A DNA stretch of 64,000 nt from CAVVNN01 sp963838035 (GTDB taxonomy: Bacteria; Actinomycetota; Thermoleophilia; Solirubrobacterales; 70-9): assembly GCA_963838035.1 (NCBI GenBank), contig CAWIPM010000005.1:1-64000 (forward strand), in the 5' to 3' direction. The translations under genes and the position numbers were made by a program. Within the stretch, counting starts at the first letter, position 1; the number at the start of each line of letters is the position of its first letter. Positions 9,895-18,246 of this stretch are shown one piece after another. The notes beneath the pieces are model-generated. The model had not been told where the DNA came from. It searched no databases and saw only the letters and a program-made list of their open reading frames with translations.

Positions 9895-11776
9895 TCAGTC
9901 CTGCTGGTCGGCGAGACGAGCTAGTGCGGTCAGTGCCGTCATCAGCCTCGTTCTCCTGAAGGTGGTCGCCAAGCAGATCGTACTCCAGGGCGATCACGCG
10001 CTCCGCTTCATAAAGCGCCCACTTACCGAAATGGGATTCGCAATTGAGGCGGTTGGAGGACTGCCAAGATCGCCTCGGACTGGGACTCGACCGGAACCTC
10101 ACGCAGGACGGCTGCCGCAGGGTGATGACGGTCTGCTCGCCGAGCGTGGCAAAGCCGAGATCGAGCTGGGAGCTGGAGAAGCGAAGCGAGTACGTGACCA
10201 TCTCGCTCAGTCCAGGTGAGGCCGTTGCTGTCGAGGATGGCAAGGCTCTGCTGGCGGATCTTGGCGTTCATGAGGAAGGTCGACTGCGCTTGACGACGAT
10301 CTCCGAATGGGAGGGGACCGTTCGGCTGTAGTGGCCGGGAAGAAAGTAGAAAAGCCACCGCATCAGCGTCTGCCAAGCGTGGCTTGCTTCGTCCCGGTCG
10401 AGATCCAGCAGCTCGCCAAGGAGATCTCTGATCGCACCGAATCGCTGAGGCTCGGCGAGCGCATCGTCGACCGCCCGCACCACTGACGCCTGCATCGAGC
10501 GAGTTGCCAATCACGGCCTCGAAGGCCTCGACTTCGGGGCCGGGTGGATCTCCAGGGCGGAGAGATCCGCAGCCGCCGCAGTCGCCGAAGCGCTCGAGAG
10601 CCGGTCAGGCCCCTGGGAGTAGGCGATCGTCAAGTCGCGAGGCTCTCTCAGTAGCGGGTGCCAGCTACCGGGTCGGAGGGGCGGCGAATCGGCGCTGCCC
10701 ACCTTCGGCGACACGGTCGGAAGAAGTGCCGCCGCCCGCTCGACGGCCGCGGCGATTTCGGCCGATGCCGGTACCGCGTCTCGCGCCAGGCTCGCTTCGA
10801 GCACAGCCACCTCGGGAGCCCTGGCAGGTACCTCGATCAGCAGCTCAAGGTTCGGGTTAGCGGACCATCCGAGTGCCGCCGCGGTCAGATTCGCCGAGCC
10901 GACCAGGGCTACGTCATCGAAGCGAAAGAGCTTGGCGTGGACTCGGTCGCAGAGGCGCACCGTTCCTCCTCGCTCCTCGACTAGCGGTAGAACGGCGGCT
11001 GTCTGATACACCCACCGCGACCTCGTCCGGCCGCCAGCGGGTGAAGAGCTCGATCGGGACGCCCTCTGGGACTGCATCGAGCACCCTCTGGAATGAAGCT
11101 ACCTTGACGAAGGGAGCGCAAAAGACGGCGCGCTCAGCCGTGCGCCGTGCGGCGGCGACGAGAACCTCTCCCGTGACGACGCTAGTCGTCACGATCTGCG
11201 AGAAAGGTCTTGAGCAAAGTTCGCCCCACATCGTCCTGGTGTCCTCAAGGGCGCGCTTCGGTCCCCCGGCCGGAGTCTCACCCTCATGGACAGCCCAAGC
11301 CGCCAGCAGCAACTCCAGCAGGCGTTTGTAGTCGCCGCCGCGATCGTCCTCGTCGAACGGCATCGGGAGCTCGGCGAAAACCTCGTGGGCGGAGTTGAGC
11401 ACTAGCCGCAGGTCGGCGCCCGGACTGGCTGACCGTGTAGACGGCGGGAGAGTCCAGGGGCCGCCGGCTGACACGCAGGAGACTGCCGCCCCCGAGCGTG
11501 ATCGCTCGCAGCTCCACCGCCCGCAGGCGGGTCGAGAACGGCGTCGCGGGTGTCGTCCTGCGCGGGATCCGAGGCTCTGGCCTCGACAGCCGGCTTCGGA
11601 GCAACCAAGGTCCAGCGACCGCCGGGTTGCCAAGCAAACCGCTCGGGGGAGCTCCAGATAAGCTGCTCCGCTCGAGCCCGGTCGCAGCCCACCGCGGCCG
11701 CGACCTCCCGCGCGCTGAGAGCTCTACCGGAGCTGGCGAAGACGTCCTCGATCGTGTCCAGGAGGTCGTCGGCCAC
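9895..11776 (-). CDS. HTH-phospholipase D-like nuclease candidate (frame-broken)
   Basis: Third gene of the minus-strand trio. The N-terminus is a winged-helix-like segment (MADDLLDTIEDVFASSGRAL, then SAREVAAAVGCDRARAEQLI). The middle, after SRPFSQIVTTSVVTGEVLVA, carries a phospholipase D signature: HAKLFRFDD (near 10915-10941) followed by VGSANLTAAAL, the HxKx4D plus GSxN pattern of PLD-type nucleases. The C-terminal 250 residues contain AIRDLLGELLDLDRDEASHA and YEAERVIALEYDLLGDHL and are not recognised. The start GTG 11776 shares a base with the TAG stop of the upstream ATPase gene. Frame changes lie near 11505, 11420, 11020, 10545, 10265, 10215 and 9950. Nuclease activity is inferred; PLD folds also occur in lipases and regulatory proteins. 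The C-terminal part could be a separate gene. Confidence 0.6.
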
Positions 11777-13623
11777 TAAGCGCCGTCCTTCACTCGCAGG
11801 AAGAGCTCTGCCATCCGTCCCCAGTCGTAGCGCACGTTCTGGGCATGGCGCTGAGCCTCTGATAGCAACTGCTCGTCCTCGTAGCGGGCCAGGCGAACAG
11901 CATCATCTCGAGCCCCTCCTGTGCGGCACGAAGCCGGTTCTCGAGCTCGTCGACGTTGTCGGGAAGCTCGGCCGGATCCTGAGCGCCCAGTAGCAACGCG
12001 TGGGCAGGGTGGTCGCTGTTGAGCGTGACGAGCAGAACCCCGCCGCGCGACTGCACGGAGAAGAACGCCCCCGCCTCGAGTGGGGCCGCTTCGATCCGAT
12101 ACTTCAGCCCGCGACTAATCGTGTCGGCCGCGAGCTCGTTGGCGAGCCCTTTATCGAGACCGGTGTGCTCGAGCTGATCAGCGACTTCCGCGGTCCGATC
12201 CGCATCGGGTTTCTCCTCGCCGGCGTCACTTTTGCCTTTGTGACCCTCTTCCTGCCGCCGCCGCACGGCCTCCGTCGCCCGCTCTTCCGCCGATTTCCCC
12301 TGGTGCCGTTTCGTTCGCCGGCCTTCGGTCTGGCGGGCGATGTGGGCGCGCATGTTGCGGATATTTCGCTCGATGTAGCCGATCAATTCGAGCAGCGGCC
12401 CGATCGGGTCGCCATCGCTTTCCAGCGCGTCACGGGCTTGCGTGATGCTGCCGTCGTGCTCTTTGATCAAGGCTCTGACGTCGACCTTGGCCGCCTCGGA
12501 GAAGTTGCGAGCGAACTGCTTGTTGTTGGAGACTCCGAAGAGGTCATCGAGCCCCGGCTCGAAGCAGACTTCGACTCCCGCACCATCTCTCGCGTGGATC
12601 GTAGGTGTTGACCCAACCTTGGTCGAGCTCGAGCTCGCGGCCCGCCCGTACTACCGAGACACCCGTGTTGCGACCGGCGTGACGCCCGTGGGGCCGGTTG
12701 CCCGCTTCGCGGCCGTCATCAGGGTCGTCCGCACGTGCCTCCTCGGTGGCGATCGCCAGGCGCACCTTCACCTCATGCGTTTCGCCGTTAAACCCGATCC
12801 TCCAGATTTCCTCGTTGTGCTCTTGCGAGGGGAACGGCTGGAACATCGGCTTGTCGTGGAAGGGCTCGGGGCACGACGTTTTGTCCATCAGGTAAAGAGG
12901 GTCGTTCGGCTGGGCGTCGTCATCGATCAGCATCTCCGTTGGGGTGTCAAAGAGAAAGCTGGCAAGCCGGATCGTGACTGCGCCACGATGGATCCAATCG
13001 CGGTACATCCGGCCGATCAGCGCCTCGGAGTTGTCGATCAGAGCTTTCGAGGTTCGCCATAGACAGCGGTCGATACCGGACCAGACGACCAGCGTCCCAG
13101 ACTTCCCAAAGCCGTTCCTCGAGGCGACGCGCCAAACGTCGGGGATCGGGCTAGCCTCTGGCACCGGCACCTCGGTTTGCTCGTCTTGTTCGACCTTCCT
13201 CAGGTCGAGGTGGCTGTAGATCGCGCTCTCGGATCCGTCCTGCCAGGTCCACACCTCGACCTTGGTGCACTGCGAGATAGAAGCGCTTGGCAATCCCATC
13301 CCGAATCGGCCCATGCCTTCGTGATGCGCGGCCTCCTCCCAGGAGCCGTTGCCGAACTGCAGCGCCCGCTGCAGGGTCTCGGCGTCCATGCCGGAGCCGT
13401 CGTCGACGACGGCCACCTCCGCGATTCGCTTGCGCGCCCGCTGCTCGAGGACGAGTTCTTGATCGGCGCAGAGCAACTCGACCAGGCTGGCACCCGCCTG
13501 GATAGCGTTGTCCATCAGCTCCGCCACGGCGTAGGCGGCGTTCTTGTAGCCGTTGTCCCGCATCGCTTTCACGGCCAGCGAAGTCGGAACGATGTCGTAG
13601 GTGTTCGCTGCTTCTACTGCCAT
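11776..13623 (-). CDS. GHKL-type ATPase, MORC/MutL-like (frame-broken near the end)
   Basis: A protein of about 615 residues with a GHKL (HSP90/MutL/gyrase B) ATPase domain at its N-terminus. The N-box is AVAELMDNAIQAGA (near residue 35), the G1 box VVDDGSGMDAETL (near 75) and the G2 box GMGRFGMGLPSAS (near 100). The rest includes a charged linker (KRHQGKSAEERATEAVRRRQ) and a C-terminal conserved-looking stretch that ends in FLRVKDGA. Such ATPases pair with helicases and nucleases in bacterial conflict systems. The ATG start at 13623 lies 10 bases inside the end of the helicase gene, and its stop touches the start of the PLD gene, so the three form one translational unit. Frame changes near 12690, 12575 and 11895. 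Confidence 0.7.
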
Positions 13624-15278
13624 ACGTCCTCCCAGTTGTGAAATGCCTCTACCAAGGATGAAAATCCGGGCAAGCTCGTGTCGACGATGGTGACCACTTG
13701 CGCCTGCTCGTTGCCGCCTGCCTTTGGCCCGCGGATGGCGCGGCCGACCATCTGGCTGTACAGAACCAGGCTGTTGGTGGGCCGGGCGATGATTACCGCG
13801 CTCGTTCGCGGAGCGTCGAAGCCAGCGGTCAGAACGCCGTAGTTGACGAGTACCTGAGGCTCCTCGCCATCGCCGCGGAAGCGTTCGATGATCTGTGCCC
13901 GCTCCTCGGCTGGCGTCAGGCCGGTGACAGCGCGGGACTCGATGCCACGAGCACGCAGGACCGTCGCCAACAGGACTGCGTGGTCAACGGTCGCAGCGAA
14001 GATCAAAAGCCGGGGATGCCGGCGCAACATCGCTTCGGCGCGAGTGACGATCGCCAGGTTTCGCTGCTCGTCTTGAGCGAGTTCTTCGATCACCGCGGCG
14101 GGGATCTCCAGCTGCTCGGCGAGCTCCTTGAGGTCCTTCTCGGAGAGCGTCTTGTCACCCGTGTAGTTCAGGGCGACGAACTCGGTCTTTGCTAGGTAAC
14201 CCTCGGCGACTAGGTACTCGATCGGGCTTTGGTAGCCCGGTACCTCAAGGGGCACGCTTTGCCGGAAGAAGAAGTCCGCCAGCTCCTGGTCGGCATCGAG
14301 GTCGTCCCAGGTACGGCCGGGGGTGGCGCTGAGACCGAGCAAAGGCGTCAACCGCCCGGAGCCGGTGAGCATGTCGAGCACATGGCGGTAGGCAGGAGCG
14401 ACAGCTTGGTGTGCCTCGTCGATCACGACCAGCCCCGCTCGGCCAGCGAGGTCGCCGATCACCCAACTGACCGCTGGCCGGCGCTGTAGGCCTTCTTGAG
14501 GCCGGCGACGACCAGTCCATCGACGGCTCCCTCCGGGTGCAGGTCGTGCGGTCCCCACCAGCGATGAACGGTCAGCTCTCGCCCCCCCAGCGCGGACCAG
14601 GTGCTTTCGAACTCTTCGACGGCTTGCTCGCAGAGCTCTTCGGAATGAGCCAGCCAGACCACCGTGAGGGGCTCCTTGTCGTTCAGCAGGCGGGCGATCA
14701 CATGCATCGCGGTCCGCGTCTTGCCGGCGCCGGTGGGCATGTGGAGCAGGACCCGGAAAGGCTGCCTGTCGAAGGCTTGCTAGGACCCGCTCCGCGGCCA
14801 GGCGCTGATGCGCGAAGAGCGGGTGGGCGGGAACGATCGTCTCCACGGTCGCTGCCGGCGGCCGCGCTTCGGGCGTAACTTCGGCCAGGCCGAAGAATCC
14901 GAGCAGCGCCTCTGCCTGCTGCGTCCCCCGCCGCACCTTGAGCCCTTGCAGGGCTACGTAAGGGTCACCGCCGTCCGAGAGCCCGAGCTCGGCAACCAGC
15001 CGCTCGGCCTCCTTGCTCGGCAGGAGCAGCAGCAACTCTCGGCGGGTTGCCGGGTCGAGCAGCATTTTCTGCGGGCCGCGCAGCCCCAATGCGATCTGCC
15101 GCAGTCGGTCTGGCTGAGTCAGCTCGGGACCCAGGCGCGATAAAAGGCGCACCCCGGGCTTGCCGACCAGCTCCTGCAGAGCGGGCTCGGCGGCACGTGC
15201 TATGAGGTCATCAAAGTTAGATTTTTGACGCCGTTCCCGATCGCGGACGCTGCGAGCGTATCTCTCCTCAGCCTGCAA
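13614..15278 (-). CDS. Superfamily 2 DEAH-box helicase (one frame-broken segment)
   Basis: First gene of the minus-strand trio. A helicase of about 550 residues: N-terminal 130-residue domain with a charged start, then the Walker A MPTGAGKTRTAMHVIARLL (near 14690-14740), motif II VVIDEAHQAV (near 14400), motif III LLGLSATPGRTW, and motifs V-VI VLTAGFDAPRTSAVIIARPT and YSQMVGRAIRGPKAG. The Walker A stretch is read in a different frame (about 14470-14770), so two indels bracket it. The start TTG 15278 has AGAGGTGATG just upstream. Helicases of this Res-subunit type work as translocating motors in restriction systems. No nuclease motif is visible in this protein itself. Confidence 0.75.
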   Translation of the reverse strand: MQAEERYARSVRDRERRQKSNFDDLIARAAEPALQELVGKPGVRLLSRLGPELTQPDRLRQIALGLRGPQKMLLDPATRRELLLLLPSKEAERLVAELGLSDGGDPYVALQGLKVRRGTQQAEALLGFFGLAEVTPEARPPAATVETIVPAHPLFAHQRLAAERVLASLRQAAFPGPAPHAHRRRQDADRDACDRPPAERQGAPHGGLAGSFRRALRASRRRVRKHLVRAGGARADRSSLVGTARPAPGGSRRWTGRRRPQEGLQRRPAVSWVIGDLAGRAGLVVIDEAHQAVAPAYRHVLDMLTGSGRLTPLLGLSATPGRTWDDLDADQELADFFFRQSVPLEVPGYQSPIEYLVAEGYLAKTEFVALNYTGDKTLSEKDLKELAEQLEIPAAVIEELAQDEQRNLAIVTRAEAMLRRHPRLLIFAATVDHAVLLATVLRARGIESRAVTGLTPAEERAQIIERFRGDGEEPQVLVNYGVLTAGFDAPRTSAVIIARPTNSLVLYSQMVGRAIRGPKAGGNEQAQVVTIVDTSLPGFSSLVEAFHNWEDVWQ

Positions 15279-15422
15279 CGCATCACCTCTTGAGCGATTC
15301 GAAACCTTTCTTGATGCGCAACAAACCTGGAAGCAAGGGACGAAACCGCTGCGCGATGCGTCTTGGGGGGGCGATGACCACTGTGGTCGGTCCTTAGGGA
15401 TCTACCGATCAAAGGGAACCAG

Positions 15423-15836
15423 TTGGACACCTCACACAACCCCAAGAGTCCGGTACCCGCAAATGGCGCCCTTGAAGAGGAACTGGCACGACAGATGGCC
15501 GATAGTCTCGCCGACGAGGATCCTTCGAGCCAAGAACGAATACGAATTCTGCTAAGCGAGAAATCGATCTGCCTCGATTGCGGAGGGTCAGGATTGATCG
15601 GCAGCATCTCCCGCTTTGGTTCGGCAAATCAGCCCTGTCCTAATTGCGTTGAAGGACGCCAATCAATGACTTCTGAACGGGCGGGAAGGCTATTGAAAGA
15701 GCACCTCGAGCAATCCTTACGCTCGTTGCAAGCAAGTAACGCCTCGCCTCTGGCGACTGCATCTATCTCGCTGGTCCTAGATTCCGCTGACTGGATGAAG
15801 CTGGGGAAATTGCTGCGTCCCGTCTGGGACGGCTGA
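15423..15836 (+). CDS. Small protein with a DnaJ-like zinc motif, function unknown
   Basis: A 137-residue soluble protein, not recognised. It contains CLDCGGSGLIG followed 15 residues later by CPNC, which is the C-x2-C...C-x2-C layout of DnaJ-type zinc ribbons, so it probably binds one zinc ion. The rest is acidic and helical (LARQMADSLADEDPSSQERI, TSERAGRLLKEHLEQSLRSL). The start used is TTG 15423 with AGGGAACC upstream; an ATG near 15494 is an alternative. It is divergent from the helicase gene and lies at the outer end of the defence locus, so it may belong to it, but nothing in the sequence proves this. Its frame is intact. Confidence 0.5.
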   Translation: MDTSHNPKSPVPANGALEEELARQMADSLADEDPSSQERIRILLSEKSICLDCGGSGLIGSISRFGSANQPCPNCVEGRQSMTSERAGRLLKEHLEQSLRSLQASNASPLATASISLVLDSADWMKLGKLLRPVWDG

Positions 15837-16228
15837 TGGGCGTGCGCACCAACTCTTCGCTGCGGCTGACCTGCCGTTATCGCCACACAGCGCAGACGCA
15901 ACCCAAATCTGAGGCCACGAGCACTCTTCGCCAGCAACGGCGTGAGACGACCTAGAAGCCGGCGATTGATTCTATTTGGAGCTGCCACTGCTGAGATACG
16001 CGCAGCTTGAAATCCTTCATTTTCAATCGCTCGATCTGCACTCAACCCACAAGGCGGCGTCCGGCGAGGGAATATGGCGCCACGGCCTATCCAACCGAGG
16101 AATCGACGAGACTGCCCGTGATTAACGTCCGACGCGGTCAAGCAACGCCAAACCCGTGGGGACAGCCGTGGGGACGGGATGGGGACAGAACCGACCCCTA
16201 TGACCCCCTCTGACCCCGCAATCCCTGC
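15837..16228. repeat. Gene-free stretch with short GGGGAC / GACCCC repeats
   Basis: No credible gene in about 390 bases. The right part has three tandem-like copies of TGGGGAC(A/G) between 16157 and 16188, followed at 16194-16218 by three GACCCC units (ccgACCCCT, TGACCCCCT, TGACCCCG). The two sets are partly complementary and could form a hairpin. Repeats of GGGGTCAGACCCC type are common intergenic elements in bacteria, some linked to REP-associated transposases; none of those genes is here. The region marks the border between the accessory and the housekeeping parts. Confidence 0.4.
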
Positions 16229-16546
16229 CTAGAAGCCAAGTGCGAACTTGGCGTCGTCGGTCATCATCTCGGGGGACCAGGCAGGGTCGAAAACCATCTT
16301 GGGGTGGACGGCGGTGACACCCGGGAGGTCGCCGACGAACTCCTTCATCTGCTCGGAGACCTGAGGCCCGATCGGGCAGGCAGGGGTGGTGAGGGTGAAG
16401 GTGACGTAGACCTCGGTGTCCTCGATCTCGACGTCGTAGACGAGGCCCAGCGAGACGAAGTCGAGGCCGAGCTCGGGGTCGATTACCTCCTCGAGCGCCT
16501 CCAGCACGTCGTCATCGGTCAACACCGTGGTCTGGTCCTCGGGCAT
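16229..16546 (-). CDS. MIP18/DUF59-family iron-sulfur assembly protein, SufT/PaaD-like
   Basis: A 105-residue protein of the DUF59 family, small proteins that help to build or transfer iron-sulfur clusters. It shows DVLEALEEVIDPELGLDFVS, then LVYDVEIEDTEVYVTFTLTT and the signature PACPIGPQVSEQM with the conserved cysteine. The C-terminal PKMVFDPAWSPEMMTDDAK is the usual ending (DPPW/DPAWsp.mms.dar). The length is normal. The start is ATG 16546. No other suf or isc genes are nearby, so it stands alone, divergent from the next hypothetical gene with 63 bases between them. Confidence 0.85.
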   Translation of the reverse strand: MPEDQTTVLTDDDVLEALEEVIDPELGLDFVSLGLVYDVEIEDTEVYVTFTLTTPACPIGPQVSEQMKEFVGDLPGVTAVHPKMVFDPAWSPEMMTDDAKFALGF

Positions 16547-16609
16547 CGCCCCATGGTAGCCGGGCCTACGGCTCGGCCGGAGGATCGACTCATTAGGCTG
16601 CCGTGGGCG

Positions 16610-17002
16610 ATGAGGGGCTCGGGCGAAATTACGCGGCGGTCGATCGGGATCGTCTTCTCCGACGGCGGGCTGTTCGCGCTCACCGCGGTGCGGCCGGCGG
16701 GCGCCGACGGGCACGGCGACGAGGAGGTCGCGGCGGTGATGTGCGACCCCGACGGGGCGCCGATCGAGTTCGACGAGACGCTGCTCTCGACCGAGTACGG
16801 CGACGACGGTGTGCAGCGCCGGGCGACGCTGGAGCTGTGGCCCGACGGCGAGAACGGGGCTCCGCTGCGCGGAGCGGGGGCACTGATCAGCTCCGCCTCG
16901 GTGCGCCGGCAAGGACTCAACGCCGAGGTCGCCTTCTTCCGCTGGTCGGTCGAGGGCCGCGAGGGACTCGGCCATTACGAGATCGTGCGCGACAGTGGCT
17001 GA
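16610..17002 (+). CDS. Conserved hypothetical protein
   Basis: A 130-residue protein that I do not recognise. It looks like a small beta-rich soluble domain: SIGIVFSDGGLFALTAVRPA, AVMCDPDGAPIEFDETLLST, VQRRATLELWPDGENGAPLR and VAFFRWSVEGREGLGHYEIV. It has no signal peptide or membrane segment. ATG 16610 is used as start; the open frame extends further upstream but into the divergent DUF59 gene. Its last bases overlap the GTG start of the HAD gene by 8, so the two are likely cotranscribed. Confidence 0.55.
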   Translation: MRGSGEITRRSIGIVFSDGGLFALTAVRPAGADGHGDEEVAAVMCDPDGAPIEFDETLLSTEYGDDGVQRRATLELWPDGENGAPLRGAGALISSASVRRQGLNAEVAFFRWSVEGREGLGHYEIVRDSG

Positions 17003-17633
17003 CTCTGGGATCGAGGCGATCGTCTCGGACTTCGGTGGAGTCCTGACCACGCCGCTGGTCCAGTCCTTCATGGCTTTCCAGAACGAGACCGGCATCTCAA
17101 CCGAAGACCTCGGAAAGGCGATGCAGGCGATCGCCGAGTCCGACGGCGAGAACCCCCTTTTCGTGCTGGAGCGGGGCGAGATCACCGAGGCCGCATTCCT
17201 CGACAAGCTCGCCGATGCGCTCGAGCCCCTGCTCGGACACCGCCCCCATATGCACCGCTTCAAGGAGATCTACTTCGACGCGCTCGACCCGAACCCGCCG
17301 ATGATCGAGCTGATGCGCGAGCTGAAGGCGGCCGGTTACCGGATGGCGATGCTGACCAACAATGTGCGCGAGTGGGAGCCGCTTTGGCGCTCGATGCTGC
17401 CGGTCGACGAGATATTCGAGACCGTCGTCGACTCGGCCTTCGTCGGTTGCCGCAAGCCCGAGCCGAAGATCTATGAGTTGACGCTGGAGCGAATCGGCCT
17501 ACCGGCGGAGTCATGCCTCTTCGTCGACGACATCGCCCCCAACTGCGAGGGAGCGCGAGCGGTCGGGATGAGCGCCGTCCACTTCCGCGACAACGAGCAG
17601 GCGATAGACGAAATCCGCGCCGCCCTCGACTAG
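16995..17633 (+). CDS. HAD-superfamily hydrolase (subfamily IA)
   Basis: A 212-residue HAD phosphatase-like hydrolase. Motif I is VSDFGGVLTT (first Asp as nucleophile, but Gly in place of the second acid residue, as in the epoxide-hydrolase-N/haloacid-type subfamily), motif II AMLTNNVREW, motif III GCRKPEPKIYELTLERIG, and motif IV CLFVDDIAPNCEGARAVGM. A helical cap sits between motifs I and II. The family removes phosphate or halogen from small molecules; the substrate cannot be told. The start is GTG 16995, overlapping the upstream gene. Confidence 0.8.
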   Translation: MADSGIEAIVSDFGGVLTTPLVQSFMAFQNETGISTEDLGKAMQAIAESDGENPLFVLERGEITEAAFLDKLADALEPLLGHRPHMHRFKEIYFDALDPNPPMIELMRELKAAGYRMAMLTNNVREWEPLWRSMLPVDEIFETVVDSAFVGCRKPEPKIYELTLERIGLPAESCLFVDDIAPNCEGARAVGMSAVHFRDNEQAIDEIRAALD

Positions 17634-17645
17634 CCTGCGAACTCC

Positions 17646-18101
17646 TTAGTTGTCGGAACCGGCTCGGTCCCAGACGTAGAGCTCGACCGCCTCTACCGCG
17701 AGCTCCATCAGGCGCGGTGGAGAGAGCAGGCCCAGGACCAGCTCCAGTGCGTCCTCCTCGGTTACGCCGGCGTCGACCGCCTCCTCGCCGCGGAAGCCGG
17801 CGGCCAGCTTCATCGCCTCCCGACGGTTCTCGCCGAGCGAGCCGAAGGCGCCCATGAGGAAATCGCGATTGGGGACGGGCTGGCCGACCTCGAGCGAGCC
17901 GTGCCAGGCGGCGAGCATCGAGAGGTCGTGCTCGTCGAGCTCGGAGAGCGCCTTCGCGTAGTGGGTCTCCAGCTCGTGATCGGGGATCTCGTCGACCCAG
18001 GACCGCACGGCCTCGCCGAGCAGCTGGCGGCGGGCCTCGCGGCCGACCGAGTCGGCGATCGCCCGGATCGCGTCAGCTGGGTCTACGAAGCAGAGAGCCA
18101 T
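17646..18101 (-). CDS. Conserved hypothetical protein, helical
   Basis: A 151-residue acidic protein that I do not recognise. It begins MALCFVDPADAIRAIADSVG and continues with alternating helices (REARRQLLGEAVRSWVDEIP, ETHYAKALSELDEHDLSMLA, EEDALELVLGLLSPPRLMEL). There is no signal peptide or transmembrane segment. It is convergent with the HAD gene (12 bases between stops) and divergent from addB. The ATG start at 18101 is the first Met of a frame that stays open far upstream on the antisense of addB; that extension is a GC-rich shadow and is not used. Confidence 0.55.
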   Translation of the reverse strand: MALCFVDPADAIRAIADSVGREARRQLLGEAVRSWVDEIPDHELETHYAKALSELDEHDLSMLAAWHGSLEVGQPVPNRDFLMGAFGSLGENRREAMKLAAGFRGEEAVDAGVTEEDALELVLGLLSPPRLMELAVEAVELYVWDRAGSDN

Positions 18102-18246
18102 AGCCTGCGGTGAATCTAGAGGCGGCGGAAGACGGCAAATCGGGACCCCGAAATGCCCTATTTGCGGGCTTCTGGGCGACGCTCCTCCACGCGCGGCGTG
18201 CGACTCGGGTGCGCCGGGGGCACACCTATGCTGAAGCGCCTCCCGA

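Noticed and set aside
9895..15278. DISARM-like locus (helicase plus PLD protein)
   Set aside because: DISARM needs a DrmB (DUF1998) gene and a methyltransferase. Neither is present, and the middle gene is a GHKL ATPase.
16007..16213. Open frame of 68 codons in the gap before the DUF59 gene
   Set aside because: Low-complexity content over the GGGGAC repeats, no ribosome site and no family resemblance.
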